In this document: positions 20,024 to 30,671 of the stretch, piece by piece
Layout of the letters: every line of letters begins with the position of its first letter
Position numbering within the stretch: the stretch's first letter is position 1
The notes under the pieces: model-generated
The model's database searches: none
Seen by the model: the letters and a program-made list of their open reading frames with translations, nothing else
What the model was told of the DNA's origin: nothing
Origin: Blastopirellula sp.
GTDB taxonomy: Bacteria > Planctomycetota > Planctomycetia > Pirellulales > Pirellulaceae
Direction of reading: 5' to 3'
DNA: 48,560 nucleotides
Assembly (NCBI GenBank): GCA_002733575.1
Contig: NVWB01000157.1
Coordinates: 1 to 48,560 of the forward strand
Position numbers and translations under genes: made by a program

Positions 20024-20206
20024 GGGTGCCACTGGCTTCGCCAGTGTGAAGTGTAATAACTCTCTTTGTGTCTAAGAGATTTTGAACGATATCGAATTGA
20101 GTTATTTCAGCCAGTTATTTTTCACTGTTAAATACCGACTTGAATTGAATGACGAAATGATTTTTAACCTAACTACACTTCAACACTGGCGAAGCCAGTG
20201 GCACCC
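20024..20206. repeat. Inverted pair of palindromic (REP-like) repeats, family A
   Basis: The left arm at 20024-20055 and the right arm at 20174-20206 are inverted copies of about 32 bp differing by a single-base insertion. Each arm contains its own hairpin CACTGGC-TTC-GCCAGTG. The ~118 bp between them is AT-rich and I see no convincing gene in it (a 60-codon frame at 20082 runs through the right arm). The layout, two palindromes facing each other across a spacer, is that of a bacterial REP doublet (BIME-like) or a small MITE. A related element lies at 42706-42773. Confidence 0.8.
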
Positions 20207-20662
20207 AAAATTCAAATCCTGGATTAAACCGCAACTGCAAACCGGCCTTAAAGTGAAGCGATAAGTAAACTTAGGTCATAGTTCTTAGCCCCGAATGTCA
20301 CTGCTACCGGGTTCCTTGAAGATAATTAGGTCGATTGAATCACTTGAAACAGTTATTGCGACAATTCCTCCACAACCGGGCAGAACCCAATCTAAGAAGT
20401 GAAATCTGATTTGAAGCCATCATTTCTGCTTTGCCACCTTATTCACTAACAGCAATAAATACCCATAAGTCGTATTACATCAAGGACTTATATGACAACC
20501 AGAAGTGCGGCCTGGGTAATCCAAGATTAATTCACCTTGCCGACTGTCACTTGATTTCAGTAGACTCCCCAAAATTTTGTGAAACCCAGAACTTGGGTAA
20601 AACGTCTCACATGGTGTACAACTTGATTAGCGAGTTGGACATTGTCCGATCTGGAAATCGTT
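20207..20662. other. Intergenic region before the C25 peptidase
   Basis: About 450 bp without a supported gene. An open frame running from 20431 into the peptidase gene has no recognisable composition and overlaps the true start in another frame. I see no clear promoter hexamers or RNA structure. Confidence 0.4.
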
Positions 20663-22285
20663 ATGAACTCATTACTTCTAATCTGCTCTTCCCTATTTCT
20701 CGGTGCCCAGGCAGATGTGCCTGCGGCAGACACCGTGGTCGTATGCCCACCGGCATATCTGGAAGCAATGCAACCTTGGTTTGATCATCGTGCAAAGCAA
20801 GGGCATGAAATTGAGTTGATTACAGAGACCGAATCAAAAGAAAAAATCAAAGCCGCAATTCGCAAAGTGGCCGAGCTTGGGAAGTTGAAATTTATTCTCT
20901 TAGTAGGCGATGTTGACACTCACAGTTCACCAGCGACCTCTACGACTGCGGTAACAGAAATCGGCAGCGGAATTCTTTCTCCGGCTGTCGTCCCAACTCA
21001 CATTGAAGAAGCGGTCGTCAACGTACACTTTGGTTCTGAACCCCAGTTTGCCACCGACAATTGGTATGCCGATCTTGATGGCGACAAACTGCCAGACTAT
21101 GCCATTGGTCGCCTTTCAGTCAAAACGGCCGATGAACTAAAAGTTGTGGTTCAAAAAATCTTGAAGTACGAAATTAACCCGCAGCCCGGTTTATGGCAAC
21201 GGAAAATCAATCTAGTCGCCGGCGTCGGCGGCTTTGGCAGAGCGGCCGATACAATGATGGAATCGATTACCAAAAAGTTTCTCACCGATGAAGTCCCCGC
21301 GCATATTCAAACCACAGTTGCCTATGGAAGTTGGACAAGTCCGTACTGCCCCGATCCACGAGAGTTTGGTGATGAAGCAATTCGGCAACTCAATGAAGGC
21401 AGCCTGTTCTGGATCTACATCGGCCATGGACAACGGCAGTATTTGGATTTCGTTCGCGTCCCTGGTGCTTATTATCCTATTATGACCGAACGTGACGTGA
21501 CTCGATTACGTTGTGAGACGATGCCTCCGATTGCGATTTTTCTTTCGTGTTACACTGGTGCTTTTGACGAACCGCACGACTGTATTGCGGAACAGATGCT
21601 ACGACAAGCAGGGGGCCCTGTTGCATGCTTTAGCGGTTCTAGAGTCACCATGCCCTACGCCATGAGTGTGATGGGCACAGAGATGCTCAGAGAATACTTT
21701 GACAATCAACATGAAACTCTAGGAGAGTTATTGCTTCACACAAAACGAGCCATGGTCAGTTCCAAAGACACCACCGGCAATCGAAAGATGCTCGACATGC
21801 TGGCCAGAATGGTGAGCCCCAAGCCAGAGCTACTTAAAGAAGAACGTCTGGAACACGCACAACTATTTAATCTCATCGGTGATCCGCTGTTACGACTGCC
21901 ACGGCCACTTACCACGGAAGTGTCGACCGTGAAAACGGAACTTGCCGGAAAGCAGTTAGAAATCTCTATCACTTCACCCATCGCAGGAAAATGTCATCTC
22001 GAACTCGTTTGCAATCGAGATCAAATGACTTTCAAGCCAGAGCTACGCAAGAAGTATGATTCAAGCGAAGATTCACTGGCAAAATACAACCAAACCTATC
22101 GACGAGCCAACGACCTGAGATGGAGCTCAAAAATTATCGATCTCGAACAGGGAACATCGACTGCCACCCTAGAAATCCCGGATCACTGCCGCGGGAAATG
22201 CCATGTGCGTATCTTCATCGAAGGAAAGACGCAATGTGCTACTGGATCGTGCGAACTGATCGTCAGAGCACAACCAGAAAGTTAA
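20663..22285 (+). CDS. Secreted peptidase C25 (gingipain-like) family protein
   Basis: A 540-residue exported cysteine peptidase of the caspase-hemoglobinase clan. The start at 20663 gives a signal peptide, MNSLLLICSSLFLGAQA, followed by mature protein near residue 18; the longer TTG frame from 20642 would hide it. The body shows FILLVGDVD, WYADLDGDKLPDYAIGRLSV (the Asp-rich, calcium-type segment typical of C25), then the catalytic His255 in WIYIGHGQRQY and Cys296 in IAIFLSCYTGAFD, with PVACFSGSRVT after it. The C-terminal ~120 residues are beta-rich and probably form an Ig-like domain, as in gingipains. There is no C-terminal sorting domain. It may degrade proteins outside the cell or act in maturation of surface proteins; substrate unknown. 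Confidence 0.85.
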   Translation: MNSLLLICSSLFLGAQADVPAADTVVVCPPAYLEAMQPWFDHRAKQGHEIELITETESKEKIKAAIRKVAELGKLKFILLVGDVDTHSSPATSTTAVTEIGSGILSPAVVPTHIEEAVVNVHFGSEPQFATDNWYADLDGDKLPDYAIGRLSVKTADELKVVVQKILKYEINPQPGLWQRKINLVAGVGGFGRAADTMMESITKKFLTDEVPAHIQTTVAYGSWTSPYCPDPREFGDEAIRQLNEGSLFWIYIGHGQRQYLDFVRVPGAYYPIMTERDVTRLRCETMPPIAIFLSCYTGAFDEPHDCIAEQMLRQAGGPVACFSGSRVTMPYAMSVMGTEMLREYFDNQHETLGELLLHTKRAMVSSKDTTGNRKMLDMLARMVSPKPELLKEERLEHAQLFNLIGDPLLRLPRPLTTEVSTVKTELAGKQLEISITSPIAGKCHLELVCNRDQMTFKPELRKKYDSSEDSLAKYNQTYRRANDLRWSSKIIDLEQGTSTATLEIPDHCRGKCHVRIFIEGKTQCATGSCELIVRAQPES

Positions 22286-22437
22286 TGCGAAGGATTGTCC
22301 CCCAATCCTCTCCTATCACTCATTAACGCGAATTTCACTTACTCAGTCAGTGTGTCACGGTATTAAGCTTGTTGTAACAACTGATTTTAAACGACTCGAT
22401 TTCAAGTTTCAGTCTCCTCTTCACAAGCCGTTTGAGA

Positions 22438-22443
22438 TATAAT
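22438..22443 (+). promoter_or_regulatory. Possible -10 element upstream of the DUF1549/DUF1553 gene
   Basis: A perfect TATAAT lies about 90 bp upstream of the start at 22534. The -35 region at the expected spacing (TCCTCT) is poor, so this is only a candidate. Confidence 0.3.
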
Positions 22444-22533
22444 ACAAGTTATAAATCAAAGTAAACTTCCCACCTTGGAAACTCCCTCCCTAAAATAATT
22501 TTGATTATCGCATCTGAATCTAAAGGATTCATT

Positions 22534-25500
22534 ATGACTTCTCATGTTTTTCATAAAGCTTGTCTGTTCCCAATTTGCATGGCAGCACTCGTCTGCTTTT
22601 CAACAACAACATTTGCAGATGATGCAGTCGATTACAGCCGAGACATTCGCCCACTGCTCTCGAATAATTGTTATCACTGTCATGGGCCGAATGAACAAGA
22701 CCGCGAGGGTGGCTTTCGTTTAGACCAGTTAGAGAGCACACTCGCCGAGGCCGACTCTGGCGAACATCCGATTGTGCCAGGCAATCTCGAAAAGAGTGAA
22801 ATCATTCGTCGGATTATGAGTACCGACCCCGACGAAATGATGCCGCCACCAGAATCGAACAAAAGTTTGAAACCCAAAGAAATTGAAAAGATCAAACAGT
22901 GGGTCACAGAAGGTGCCAAGTGGCGAGACCATTGGGCCTATATTCCGTTAGAAAAATCAGAAGTCCCAACTGCCATCGATGCCAACTGGGGCATCAACCC
23001 GATCGACAACTTTATTGCCCAACGCCTTGACCAGTCTGGGCTGACGCCTGCGGCACCGGCAAACAAAACCCGACTGATTCGACGGATCACGTTTGATTTA
23101 ACTGGTCTGCCTGCGACACTTGCCGAAGTCGACGCTTTCTTAAAAGATGATTCACCTACCGCTTATGAAAAAGTGGTTGATCGACTTTTACAGTCAAATC
23201 ACTACGGCGAACACATGGCTCGTTTCTGGCTTGATGCCGCGCGTTATGGCGATACCCACGGATTGCATCTTGATAATTATCGTGAGATGTGGCTTTACCG
23301 CGATTGGGTCGTGAACGCCTTTAACAGCAATATGCCCTACGACCAGTTCACAACAGAACAATTGGCCGGCGATCTGATACCTGACGCCACAGAAGATCAA
23401 ATAATTGCTACCGGGTTTAATCGTTGTCATGTTACCACCAGTGAAGGCGGTTCCATTGCCGAAGAAGTCTACGTGCGAAATGTGGTCGACCGCGTGGTTA
23501 CCACCGGCACCGTATTCATGGGCGTATCGTTTGAGTGCTCGCGTTGTCACGATCATAAGTATGATCCATTCACGATGAACGATTTCTATTCGATGTTTGC
23601 CTACTTCAACAGCATGGATGGCAATCCCTTAGATAAAAACATCAAAGACCCGGCACCCATTTATCGTCAAATACCTCAAGCGGGTCGTGATGAAATTGCA
23701 AAACTAAAAACTGAAACCGAAACAGCCCAGCAAGCGATCAAAGATTATCTTGCCAAAATTGAATATGTAGAGCCGGAAGAATCTACCGATGCTATTGCCA
23801 ATGAACCGACCGAAGTGGTTTGGATCGATGACGGGCTACCCGAAGGCGCCAAAGGGGAAGGCAACTCGCCATGGGAATGGACTGAGGAAAAGGAATTGGT
23901 CTACAGCGGTAGTCAAGCATCAACACGCACCGCCACCGGGTTAAGCCAACATTTTTTCACCGGAGCGAAGACCCCACTTGTCATCTACGAAGGCGACAAG
24001 CTATTCACTTATGTCTATCTCGACCCGAAGAATCCGCCCAAAGAAATCATGCTTCAATGGAATGATGGCAACTGGAATCACAGAGCCTATTGGGGTGGAA
24101 ATCTTATCGACTGGGGAACCGATAACTCCGCAAGCCGCAAGCGAAAAGGGGATTTACCTGAACTCGGTAAATGGGTTCGTCTGGAAGTCCCGGCCTCGGA
24201 AGTAGGGCTTAAAGTCGGAGCAAAAATCAACGGCTGGGCCTTTACTCAGTTCGACGGAACCGTCTATTGGGACAAAGCGGGCATCGTCACCCGAGAAGGT
24301 CGCCCTAAAGAGTATCGCTCGCTCAAATCATGGATTGCCGAAGTGAAGAAATCGAAGCCCGCCTCGATTCCGAAAAACATTTCTGAATTAATCAAGAAAG
24401 CGGATGACAAACAAACCGAAGCTGACCTGAAAAAGATCACATCCTACTTCGTGGAAAACATCTTCCAAGATACGAAGGAAACATTTACCCCGCTACAGAA
24501 AACCATCAAGAAAAACAATGAGCGAACTGCACAGATCACCAAGGCTTCGCCCACCACATTAATTTTCAAAGAAACCGCAGAACCCAAAGAAGCTTTCATA
24601 CTAACCCGAGGAGAGTACGATCAGAAAGGGGATGCAGTGACTAGATCAACTCCCGAATCGCTGCTGTCGTTTCCAGAAGGAGCGCCGAATAATCGACTGG
24701 GCCTAGCTCAATGGTTACTCGATCCGAAACACCCTTTGACTTCCCGAGTTGCAGTCAACCGTTTTTGGCAACAGTTCTTCGGCACTGGAATTGTAAAAAC
24801 ATCCGAAGACTTTGGGTCGCAGGGTGAAGTCCCCTCGCATCCTGAATTACTCGATTGGATGTCAAAGCAGTTCATTGATAGCGACTGGGATATCAAAGCC
24901 ACCATGAAACAAATTGCCATGTCGGCAACTTACAGGCAGTCATCAGATATTACGCCGGAACTCTACAAACTAGACCCCGAAAATCGCCTGTTAGCTCGTG
25001 GCCCCCGCTATCGCTTAGATGCAGAGATGATAAGAGACCAAGCCTTGCATGTCTCCGGCTTACTCTCAAGCAGTTTGGGTGGTCCAAGCGTCAAACCACC
25101 ACAACCCGATGGTCTGTGGCTGGCAGTTGGCTACTCAGGAAGTAACACAGTACGATTCAAACCAGATACTGGTTCTGAAAAAGTTCATCGCCGAACGCTT
25201 TACACTTTCATCAAAAGAACATCCCCACCGCCTCAGATGACTACGTTTGACGCCCCTTCGCGTGAGGCCTGTATCGTTCGACGAGAACGCACGAACACTC
25301 CAATGCAAGCACTACTATTGATGAATGACCCGCAATACATCGAATCGGCCCGTGGGTTAGGGCAACGTGCTATTCTGGAAGGTGGAGAGGATACGGCCAG
25401 TCGTATCGATTTCATTTTCCGAACCTGTACTGCACGACACCCAACTACTAGTGAAGCAGATGAACTCACTCAGCTATTGAAAGACAACCGAACTACTTTT

Positions 25501-25644
25501 GAGAAAAACCCGGAAGCCGCAACAAAACTAATTTCGATTGGTGAGTCCGTTGCCAACAAAGACATCAATCCGGCTGAACTTGCTGCTTGGACCATGCTGG
25601 GTAACTTAATGCTCAACCTGGACGAAGTCGTCTCAAAGAACTAA
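22534..25644 (+). CDS. Planctomycete cytochrome-type protein, PSCyt1-DUF1549-DUF1553
   Basis: A 1036-residue exported protein of a family greatly expanded in planctomycetes. The start at 22534 follows AAAGGA at good spacing and gives a signal peptide ending near TFADD. Domain order: PSCyt1 with a haem-type motif CYHCH (residues 46-50), DUF1549 ([15 protein letters not shown] through FAYFNS) containing a second Cxx[10 protein letters not shown], a beta-sandwich insertion (about 430-570, [20 protein letters not shown]), and DUF1553 ([20 protein letters not shown] through the end). Such proteins are usually paired with a DUF1501 protein, as here 42 bp downstream. Their biochemical role is not established; roles in polysaccharide breakdown or periplasmic redox chemistry have been suggested. 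Both CxxCH motifs are intact. Confidence 0.93.
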   Translation: MTSHVFHKACLFPICMAALVCFSTTTFADDAVDYSRDIRPLLSNNCYHCHGPNEQDREGGFRLDQLESTLAEADSGEHPIVPGNLEKSEIIRRIMSTDPDEMMPPPESNKSLKPKEIEKIKQWVTEGAKWRDHWAYIPLEKSEVPTAIDANWGINPIDNFIAQRLDQSGLTPAAPANKTRLIRRITFDLTGLPATLAEVDAFLKDDSPTAYEKVVDRLLQSNHYGEHMARFWLDAARYGDTHGLHLDNYREMWLYRDWVVNAFNSNMPYDQFTTEQLAGDLIPDATEDQIIATGFNRCHVTTSEGGSIAEEVYVRNVVDRVVTTGTVFMGVSFECSRCHDHKYDPFTMNDFYSMFAYFNSMDGNPLDKNIKDPAPIYRQIPQAGRDEIAKLKTETETAQQAIKDYLAKIEYVEPEESTDAIANEPTEVVWIDDGLPEGAKGEGNSPWEWTEEKELVYSGSQASTRTATGLSQHFFTGAKTPLVIYEGDKLFTYVYLDPKNPPKEIMLQWNDGNWNHRAYWGGNLIDWGTDNSASRKRKGDLPELGKWVRLEVPASEVGLKVGAKINGWAFTQFDGTVYWDKAGIVTREGRPKEYRSLKSWIAEVKKSKPASIPKNISELIKKADDKQTEADLKKITSYFVENIFQDTKETFTPLQKTIKKNNERTAQITKASPTTLIFKETAEPKEAFILTRGEYDQKGDAVTRSTPESLLSFPEGAPNNRLGLAQWLLDPKHPLTSRVAVNRFWQQFFGTGIVKTSEDFGSQGEVPSHPELLDWMSKQFIDSDWDIKATMKQIAMSATYRQSSDITPELYKLDPENRLLARGPRYRLDAEMIRDQALHVSGLLSSSLGGPSVKPPQPDGLWLAVGYSGSNTVRFKPDTGSEKVHRRTLYTFIKRTSPPPQMTTFDAPSREACIVRRERTNTPMQALLLMNDPQYIESARGLGQRAILEGGEDTASRIDFIFRTCTARHPTTSEADELTQLLKDNRTTFEKNPEAATKLISIGESVANKDINPAELAAWTMLGNLMLNLDEVVSKN

Positions 25645-25686
25645 TTCAATTTCAACTTAAACTATTTTTTCATACGGAGAATCGCG

Positions 25687-27150
25687 ATGGATCCTCGCCG
25701 CGAATATCTACAAACCATTACTCGCCGCCACTTCTTTCAACAAGGGGCACTCGGGCTTGGCACTGCCGCCTTGGCTTCGATGCTACCTGAGCGAGCACAG
25801 GCCGCAACAAACGGTCCGCAAGCAGTCGGTGGGCTGCCGAACCTACCCCACTTTGCTCCAAAAGCAAAGCGGGCCATTTACTTGTTTATGGCAGGCGCTC
25901 CCTGTCAGATGGACATGTTTGATTACAAGCCCACCATGAATGATTGGTTCGACAAAGATTTGCCTGAGTCGATTCGCAATGGTCAACGCTTAACCACGAT
26001 GACCTCGGGCCAAAAACGCTTTCCGATTGCCCCCTCGAAATTTAAATTCAAACAACATGGCAAGTCAGGTGCTTGGGTTAGCGAACTTCTGCCCAACACG
26101 GCAAAAATGGTGGATGACCTTGCCATCATTAAAAGCTTGAACACCGAAGCCATCAACCATGACCCGGCCATCACTTACATTACCACAGGCCACCAACTGC
26201 CAGGGCGTGCTTCGCTGGGTTCCTGGTTAAGTTATGGGCTAGGGTCGATGAACCAAGACTTACCTTCGTTTGTCGTGATGACACCTAAGTGGTCCGGTCG
26301 CCAACAAGCTCAGGCGCTTTACAATCGATTATGGGGCTCAGGTTTTCTCGCTTCCAAATATGCAGGCGTATCGCTTCGTAGCAAGGGCGACCCGATTCTC
26401 TTCCTATCGAACCCCGATGGCGTCGATGCTCAGACACGCCGCCGGATGCTCGATTCATTAAGCAAACTGAATCAGAATACATTCGACCAAATTGGAGATC
26501 CTGAAACCCAGTCTCGCATTGCCCAATACGAGATGGCATTTCGTATGCAGACTTCGGTGCCAGGATTGACGGATATCACTGATGAACCAAAGAACATTCT
26601 CGACATGTATGGCCCTGATGTCACCGATCCAGGCAGCTTTGCTTCGAGTTGTTTATTGGCCCGGCGGATGGTGGAACGGGACGTTCGATTTGTCCAGATA
26701 TTCCATCGCGGCTGGGATCAACATGGAGATGTTGCTGGCTCATTGCCCAAGCAGTGTAAAGATATCGATCAAGCCTGCTGGGCGTTGGTTCAAGATCTAA
26801 AACAACGCGGAATGCTTGAAGATACCTTGGTCGTATGGGGTGGCGAATTTGGCCGAACCGTTTATTCGCAAGGTAAATTGACTAAAGAAAATTATGGCCG
26901 CGACCATCATCCTCGCTGCTTTACAACATGGATGGCAGGCGGCGGCATCAAACCAGGCATGGTTCATGGCGAAACCGACGAGTTCAGTTACAACATTGTC
27001 AAAGACCCTGTCCATATCCACGATATGAATGCAACGATCTTAGACAGACTAGGCATTGACCACAAACGACTGACCTACAAAGTGCTGGGACTCGATACCC
27101 GTTTAACTGGTGTGGAAGATCACGGCCCTGTGAAAGAATTATTGTTGTAA
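25687..27150 (+). CDS. Tat-exported DUF1501 protein
   Basis: A 487-residue member of the DUF1501 family, which has a sulfatase/alkaline-phosphatase-like fold. The N-terminus has a twin-arginine signal ([20 protein letters not shown], Arg13-Arg14) with a cleavage region near ERAQAAT, implying export in folded form, probably with bound metal. Family landmarks seen: [69 protein letters not shown], and [21 protein letters not shown], which carry the acidic and histidine metal ligands. CGGAG precedes the ATG at usable spacing. It forms a two-gene operon with the DUF1549/DUF1553 gene and ends at a strong terminator. The substrate is unknown. Confidence 0.93.
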   Translation: MDPRREYLQTITRRHFFQQGALGLGTAALASMLPERAQAATNGPQAVGGLPNLPHFAPKAKRAIYLFMAGAPCQMDMFDYKPTMNDWFDKDLPESIRNGQRLTTMTSGQKRFPIAPSKFKFKQHGKSGAWVSELLPNTAKMVDDLAIIKSLNTEAINHDPAITYITTGHQLPGRASLGSWLSYGLGSMNQDLPSFVVMTPKWSGRQQAQALYNRLWGSGFLASKYAGVSLRSKGDPILFLSNPDGVDAQTRRRMLDSLSKLNQNTFDQIGDPETQSRIAQYEMAFRMQTSVPGLTDITDEPKNILDMYGPDVTDPGSFASSCLLARRMVERDVRFVQIFHRGWDQHGDVAGSLPKQCKDIDQACWALVQDLKQRGMLEDTLVVWGGEFGRTVYSQGKLTKENYGRDHHPRCFTTWMAGGGIKPGMVHGETDEFSYNIVKDPVHIHDMNATILDRLGIDHKRLTYKVLGLDTRLTGVEDHGPVKELLL

Positions 27151-27182
27151 GCAACACAATCTATAATTCTCTGAGACTACAA

Positions 27183-27222
27183 AAAAACGACCGTCAACAT
27201 TTTAATGCTGACGGTCGTTTTT
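27183..27222. terminator. Bidirectional intrinsic terminator
   Basis: A long hairpin with AAAAACGACCGTCA on the left and TGACGGTCGTTTTT on the right, giving an A-run on one side and a T-run on the other. It lies between the convergent DUF1501 gene (ends 27150) and the coiled-coil gene (ends 27245), so it can stop transcription from both. Confidence 0.9.
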
Positions 27223-27244
27223 AGTTTTCAACTATTGAACCAGC

Positions 27245-28552
27245 CTATTTTGCACTGCTGATGTATTCAGTTTTCTTTTCTACGTTGAGTTCATCTAGCA
27301 ACTGCTGTTTTCTATTTATTGAGTTCACCATTTGCGTTTCAAACTCATATGAATTCAAGTGACGCATCTTTGAAGTCAGTTGCTCGATAGCCGGTTGAAG
27401 CAACATGAGTTCTCCCATACCTGACCGCAATTGGTTCGATGAATTCAAGACGGTAGACATCGCTATATTCAAGTTCTGAATCATCTTCACCTGATCAACT
27501 AGTGAATCAGCACAGTCATCCAAATCCATTACTTGATCATTAATAATGTTGATTTTATAGAGATTCTCTTCGGCTTTAATCAATTTTTCATCTTGAGCAC
27601 CCAAGTGTTCGCAAATCCATAGTAGTTCATCCAAATTTGCGAAAGCCTTGACTGCTGACGCACGATTTTCGATCAATAGATTGTGAACTTGATTTGCTTT
27701 TTGCAATGTTTTTTCGGTCGACTCTAAGGTCACTTCCAAGGCAACCACTTTAGGTGCAAGTTGCTGCTGTCTCGTGATCAGGCTTTCGACTTGATTCATC
27801 GACTGTTGAGTTTCTTCAAGAGTAAAGGCAATCTCTTGAATTCTAGCTTGATTTGAACCTAACGATTCAATGGCACGTCGAGTCGCATCTGCACTTGAGG
27901 CCATGACAAACACATCATTCTCAAGTTGTTTATGAGCTTCGATTGTGGCTACTAGTTCAGGAATCACACATTGTTGATTTACAACTTGATTGTGCAATCC
28001 TTCAATAATATCAAGCGTTTCATTGGCAACCGCAACGGTTTCTGTTTGACCATTGATACGGTCGATTAAGCTATCGACATCATTTAAAGTTTCATGCACA
28101 TCCGAAACACGTTGTTTCGATTCGCTCAACAATCCTGCTTGCGAGTCGATTTGTTTCAGTAACGACTGCATTTTAAAAGCCACTGCATTCACGGAACTAA
28201 TTTTTGAATCAAGCCCCGAGATGGTTCTTTTCAGGCTGTCGATTTCACGCATGGTGCGAGAAGCCTGAGTGAACAAGTGCTTTTGCTCTTCCAAATTGGC
28301 AAGTAACGTGTTTGCCTTTTTAGAAGAGTCCTCGAATGCCGTAAGTTTGTTCACCGCCTTACGAGATTCATAGATTTCATCTTTTAGTCCGTCCATCTCG
28401 GCAAGCATATTACTTTGCACGTAGAACAAACTTCCTGCCGCACCAGCGGCAGTTCCAATCATCAGAAAGAGAAAGGCAACAAATCCAGCATTTTGTTGCA
28501 TCCAGGTGGGGTCAGAATCGTTATGATCCGAATAATTATTTGGGGCAGACAT
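27245..28552 (-). CDS. Membrane-anchored coiled-coil protein (second copy of architecture)
   Basis: Unrecognised family. Residues 1-20 are polar, residues about 22-45 form one transmembrane helix (GFVAFLFLMIGTAAGAAG), and the other ~390 residues are almost entirely predicted coiled coil with frequent Leu, Gln, Asn and Ser and many segments of the type L-x-x-(I/V)-x-x-L. It has the same plan as the protein encoded at 99-1532 (short polar head, single helix near residue 35, long coiled stalk of ~400 residues), and both contain recurring 'xLxxLxxxDxxL' segments, though I cannot show homology by eye. It ends with a shared bidirectional terminator, and its start overlaps no other gene. A role as a spacer or scaffold in the planctomycete envelope is inference. 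Confidence 0.8.
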   Translation of the reverse strand: MSAPNNYSDHNDSDPTWMQQNAGFVAFLFLMIGTAAGAAGSLFYVQSNMLAEMDGLKDEIYESRKAVNKLTAFEDSSKKANTLLANLEEQKHLFTQASRTMREIDSLKRTISGLDSKISSVNAVAFKMQSLLKQIDSQAGLLSESKQRVSDVHETLNDVDSLIDRINGQTETVAVANETLDIIEGLHNQVVNQQCVIPELVATIEAHKQLENDVFVMASSADATRRAIESLGSNQARIQEIAFTLEETQQSMNQVESLITRQQQLAPKVVALEVTLESTEKTLQKANQVHNLLIENRASAVKAFANLDELLWICEHLGAQDEKLIKAEENLYKINIINDQVMDLDDCADSLVDQVKMIQNLNIAMSTVLNSSNQLRSGMGELMLLQPAIEQLTSKMRHLNSYEFETQMVNSINRKQQLLDELNVEKKTEYISSAK

Positions 28553-28823
28553 AAATTTCCTCCGTGTCTTAACCGGCTATCCTTGGTAAAGTTTCCGTAC
28601 TTATCTTATCGAGTCCTATCCCCGAATTAGTAGAGTCAACCTAAGCCGAAAAGTAGAGGTTTCTACGCGGCCAGATGCACAGGCTGAACAACCGACACAA
28701 GGCGAACGATAGAGAATATCCAGATATTGTGGCATCAATTCACTGATCAGCAAGAACGCGATGACTGATGGAATTAGTATATCCCGCATGGCTTAACATC
28801 AATTACCGATTTACATCATAAAC
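28553..28823. other. Intergenic region between coiled-coil and oxidoreductase genes
   Basis: About 270 bp on the upstream side of the coiled-coil gene, presumably holding its promoter on the minus strand. I see no gene and no clear promoter hexamers. Confidence 0.3.
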
Positions 28824-28866
28824 GCAAAAGAGGCTTCCCTAAAAAGAGAAGCCTCTTGCATTTTTT
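28824..28866 (-). terminator. Intrinsic terminator of the Gfo/Idh/MocA gene
   Basis: AAGAGGCTTC and GAAGCCTCTT form a 10-bp stem around an A-rich loop, about 20 bp after the stop codon of the minus-strand gene at 28885. An A/T run flanks each side. Confidence 0.85.
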
Positions 28867-28884
28867 TCAGTAAAGAAAGACTTA

Positions 28885-30393
28885 TTAGCTTTTACCAGGA
28901 TCTTTGCCACCGACCCAAGGGCCAGCTAAAGACATGTAATCAGGCTCTTCTAATACCGAACCATGATCGCCCGCAGTCCAACCAGCGATATGTTTTGGTT
29001 TGGCTCGGGCATGAGAAAGTTTTTCCCAGCCTTTGGCCCAACTACTATCACCATCGCTGACAGTCATCGTCTCGGAGTCAAAGTGATAGACTTTGCCTTC
29101 ACGATAACTCATGGCACCCAGCAATACGGTGACAATCGCGGCAGCACCCAAGTCTGGAGGATTGTTACAGGCTTGAGGATCGTTGGCTTCCATCGCGTCA
29201 ACCCAGTTCTTGAAGTGAGCATAGGTTGTGTCTTTCACAACTTCTGCTGGAATCATCTCATCTTTCAACTTACTATTGCGTGTCACTTGAGGGCGTTCAG
29301 GAATATACTTGAATTCGCTGAATTTTTCACCGGTTCCAAATTCAAACGAACCAAAGTGACCACGGATAGTCTGTAGAATCGGGGTGTTTTGCACACACAT
29401 CGATGCGGTGACCAAGCCTTGGACTCCTTCGGGGAAGTCGGCAACCACGGTTGCCACATCAGGCACATCGCGGCCATCATATTCCAAGAATATCCCACCG
29501 GCTCCGACAACACGACCAGGGAATCGCAAACCTGTTGCTTTTAACATGCTAGTGGTGCGATGAACGAATAGATCCGTAAACATACCTGACCCAAATGGCC
29601 AGAAACGACGCCATTGTGCATACACTGCACGGTCAAATGGTTGATCATCAGCCAGGCCTTCTTCGGTGCCTAACCAGAGCTTCCAATTGATATTTTTGGG
29701 ATTCATGTTCTCGTTGAGCTTGTAAGATCTCCACTGACCTTGAGCCGAATTACGGAAAAACTCCGTTTGGTACTGCAAGACTTTTCCCAGTTTTCCATCT
29801 TGGAGCATCTTGTTGACATTTTTCCAAAGTGGCAAACTGGTCGACTGCACACCAACCTGCATGACCAAGCCCGATTCTTTCCAGGCTTTAGCAACATCCA
29901 AGGCTTCTTGAACGAATTTGGTCATCGGTTTTTCGCAGTAAACATGCAAACCAGCTTTCAAGCAATCAAGCGTTTGCTTGGCATGCCAGTGATCAGGAGT
30001 TCCGATGCAGACCGCGTCGAGATCCTCTTTTTCGATCATATCGCGGTAATCTTCGTACTTTGTCGGCTCGTTGCCATTGGTGCTCTTGATATGATCGGCA
30101 GCACGGTCTCGATGTTCGTTGTAGACATCGCAAACCGCAACAAGCTGGATATTTCGTCCTTCAGCGGCAAGTTTGCTCAATGTTTGGACATGTGCTCTAA
30201 AACCACGTCCTCCAGGCCCAATAAATCCAATCCTTATCGGATCTGTTGATGGGGCTGCTTGGGCTTGCTTCGTTTCAGTCATCACTGCACCCAAAGCTCC
30301 GGCAGCAATCGCGGTTGCACTTGAATTTTTCAAAAAAGACCGTCTTGAGACAGAATCAGGTGCTGTAGACTCTGGAGTCACATTATCTGGCAT
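28885..30393 (-). CDS. Tat-exported Gfo/Idh/MocA-family oxidoreductase
   Basis: A 502-residue NAD(P)-dependent oxidoreductase that acts on a sugar or sugar derivative outside the cytoplasm. The N-terminus has a twin-arginine signal (SRRSFLKNSSATAIAAGALG, Arg17-Arg18) ending near AQAAP. The Rossmann motif is IRIGFIGPGGRGFRAHV, followed by DLDAVCIGTPDHWHAKQ and the catalytic EKP in GLHVYCEKPMTKF. The C-terminal alpha/beta domain is present in full. AAGGT precedes the ATG. Planctomycetes carry many exported members of this family; the dinucleotide is thought to be bound before Tat export. The gene is monocistronic with its own terminator. The substrate is unknown. Confidence 0.93.
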   Translation of the reverse strand: MPDNVTPESTAPDSVSRRSFLKNSSATAIAAGALGAVMTETKQAQAAPSTDPIRIGFIGPGGRGFRAHVQTLSKLAAEGRNIQLVAVCDVYNEHRDRAADHIKSTNGNEPTKYEDYRDMIEKEDLDAVCIGTPDHWHAKQTLDCLKAGLHVYCEKPMTKFVQEALDVAKAWKESGLVMQVGVQSTSLPLWKNVNKMLQDGKLGKVLQYQTEFFRNSAQGQWRSYKLNENMNPKNINWKLWLGTEEGLADDQPFDRAVYAQWRRFWPFGSGMFTDLFVHRTTSMLKATGLRFPGRVVGAGGIFLEYDGRDVPDVATVVADFPEGVQGLVTASMCVQNTPILQTIRGHFGSFEFGTGEKFSEFKYIPERPQVTRNSKLKDEMIPAEVVKDTTYAHFKNWVDAMEANDPQACNNPPDLGAAAIVTVLLGAMSYREGKVYHFDSETMTVSDGDSSWAKGWEKLSHARAKPKHIAGWTAGDHGSVLEEPDYMSLAGPWVGGKDPGKS

Positions 30394-30671
30394 AATCGTT
30401 TTACCTTTGGTTCAATAAATGAGTTGGATTCCTGCTTCGGAGGAAATCGCTTCCCAAAATTGCATATAAGCAGGAATCTACGAAAGATAGGTACAAAATT
30501 ATAGCAGAAATGCCCAAATACTGCCAAATCAGATACCGAGAAAATCCAACCCTGTCAAACAATTCCTCAAGTAAAGTTGCTACTTTTGTCTGGCATGCTG
30601 GTATTTAAGAGCCAGCAACGATAAACTGAGACCCAGATTCTATTGAAAAGATACCTCAGGAGCTTTAGGAA

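Noticed and set aside
20082..20264. 60-codon frame between the family A arms
   Set aside because: It reads through the right palindrome arm and shows no ribosome binding site; more likely spacer DNA.
20431..20784. 117-codon frame upstream of the C25 peptidase
   Set aside because: It overlaps the peptidase start in another frame, begins with TTG without a ribosome binding site, and its protein has no coherent composition.
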